NCBI GenBank assembly: GCA_026994225.1 | Contig: JALWRI010000010.1 | Location: 17,496 to 81,495, forward strand | DNA length: 64,000 nucleotides | Reading direction: 5' to 3' | From: Gammaproteobacteria bacterium | Lineage (GTDB): Bacteria > Pseudomonadota > Gammaproteobacteria > GRL18 | In this document: positions 63,871-64,000 of the stretch, piece after piece | How positions within the stretch are numbered: position 1 is the stretch's first letter | Layout: each line of letters begins with the position of its first letter | Notes under the pieces: generated by a model | The model's input: only the letters and a program-made list of their open reading frames with translations | Database searches by the model: none | What the model was told of the DNA's origin: nothing | Position numbers and translations under genes: made by a program

Positions 63871-64000
63871 AGTTTTATCAAAAATTTATTCTAACTACTA
63901 ACGTTTAGCTATTCTTTATATAAATACTAAGAAATAGATGAAAATAATATATTTTTTAAGTATTTACTTCTTTACTTTAAATAATTGAATTTTTTTCTTT

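Noticed and set aside
1..64000. tRNA, rRNA genes or CRISPR arrays
   Set aside because: I saw no cloverleaf-type TTC-loop sequence, no rRNA sequence and no regularly spaced repeats on either strand. A covariance search was not possible.

Overview
The window is AT-rich chromosomal DNA of a gammaproteobacterium. The adjacent dissimilatory-type adenylylsulfate reductase genes aprB and aprA at the right end, with no sulfate-reducer genes beside them, point to a sulfur oxidiser. A PPi-type phosphofructokinase, several c-di-GMP proteins and many envelope lipoproteins, with no flagellar genes in view, would fit a Thiotrichales/Beggiatoaceae-like organism. That placement is inference and no database was searched. 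No tRNA, rRNA, CRISPR array or prophage was seen.

Layout. 0.2-5.9 kb: a crotonase, a YaiI remnant, an HD-GYP protein with a destroyed metal site, a secreted Calx-beta-like protein, thiS-thiG and trmB. 5.9-13.5 kb: a three-gene set ending in a histidine kinase, a small membrane protein, a CPA2 antiporter and a dynamin-like GTPase. 13.7-20.3 kb: an rluA remnant carrying a palindromic element, a DUF3313 lipoprotein, a Nudix/FtsX-type permease pair, a small SH3-type gene broken by the same kind of element, and a prepilin. 20.4-28.5 kb: oxyR, a DUF4124 gene facing glnA, a CDF transporter, a TraB/GumN protein, pdxH, a small conserved gene and a PPi-type phosphofructokinase. 28.5-41 kb: another IS remnant, a haem-binding chemoreceptor, rep, methyltransferases, a pteridine reductase-like SDR, uppP, a YfiR-like protein, a degenerate ATPase-like protein and a RecD2-type helicase. 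41-49.5 kb: two CsgG-like envelope proteins (one with PEGA and FGE-like domains), an nhaD remnant, a MazG-like hydrolase, a PhnD-like protein overlapping a PAS-GGDEF-EAL protein, and rdgB. 49.5-55.7 kb: seven leftward genes for exported proteins. 56-64 kb: glyQS, a deleted IS605-type tnpB element that supplies the glyS stop codon, a phosphodiesterase, a YkgJ-like protein and aprBA.

The most notable part is the seven-gene cluster at 49.5-55.7 kb. It encodes a TPR lipoprotein, a small secreted protein, a tandem LPP20-like protein, a CsgG/FlgO-like protein, a FlgT-like protein and two CsgG/HfaB lipoproteins, one with a peptidoglycan-binding tail. It has the parts expected of an outer-membrane pore or ring complex but no curli, holdfast or flagellar genes nearby. 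Two more CsgG-like proteins lie at 41.2-44.5 kb.

A second theme is gene decay around IS200/IS605-type ends. Palindromic termini lie in or beside an rluA remnant, a split SH3-type gene and glyS, and remnants of yaiI and nhaD also remain.
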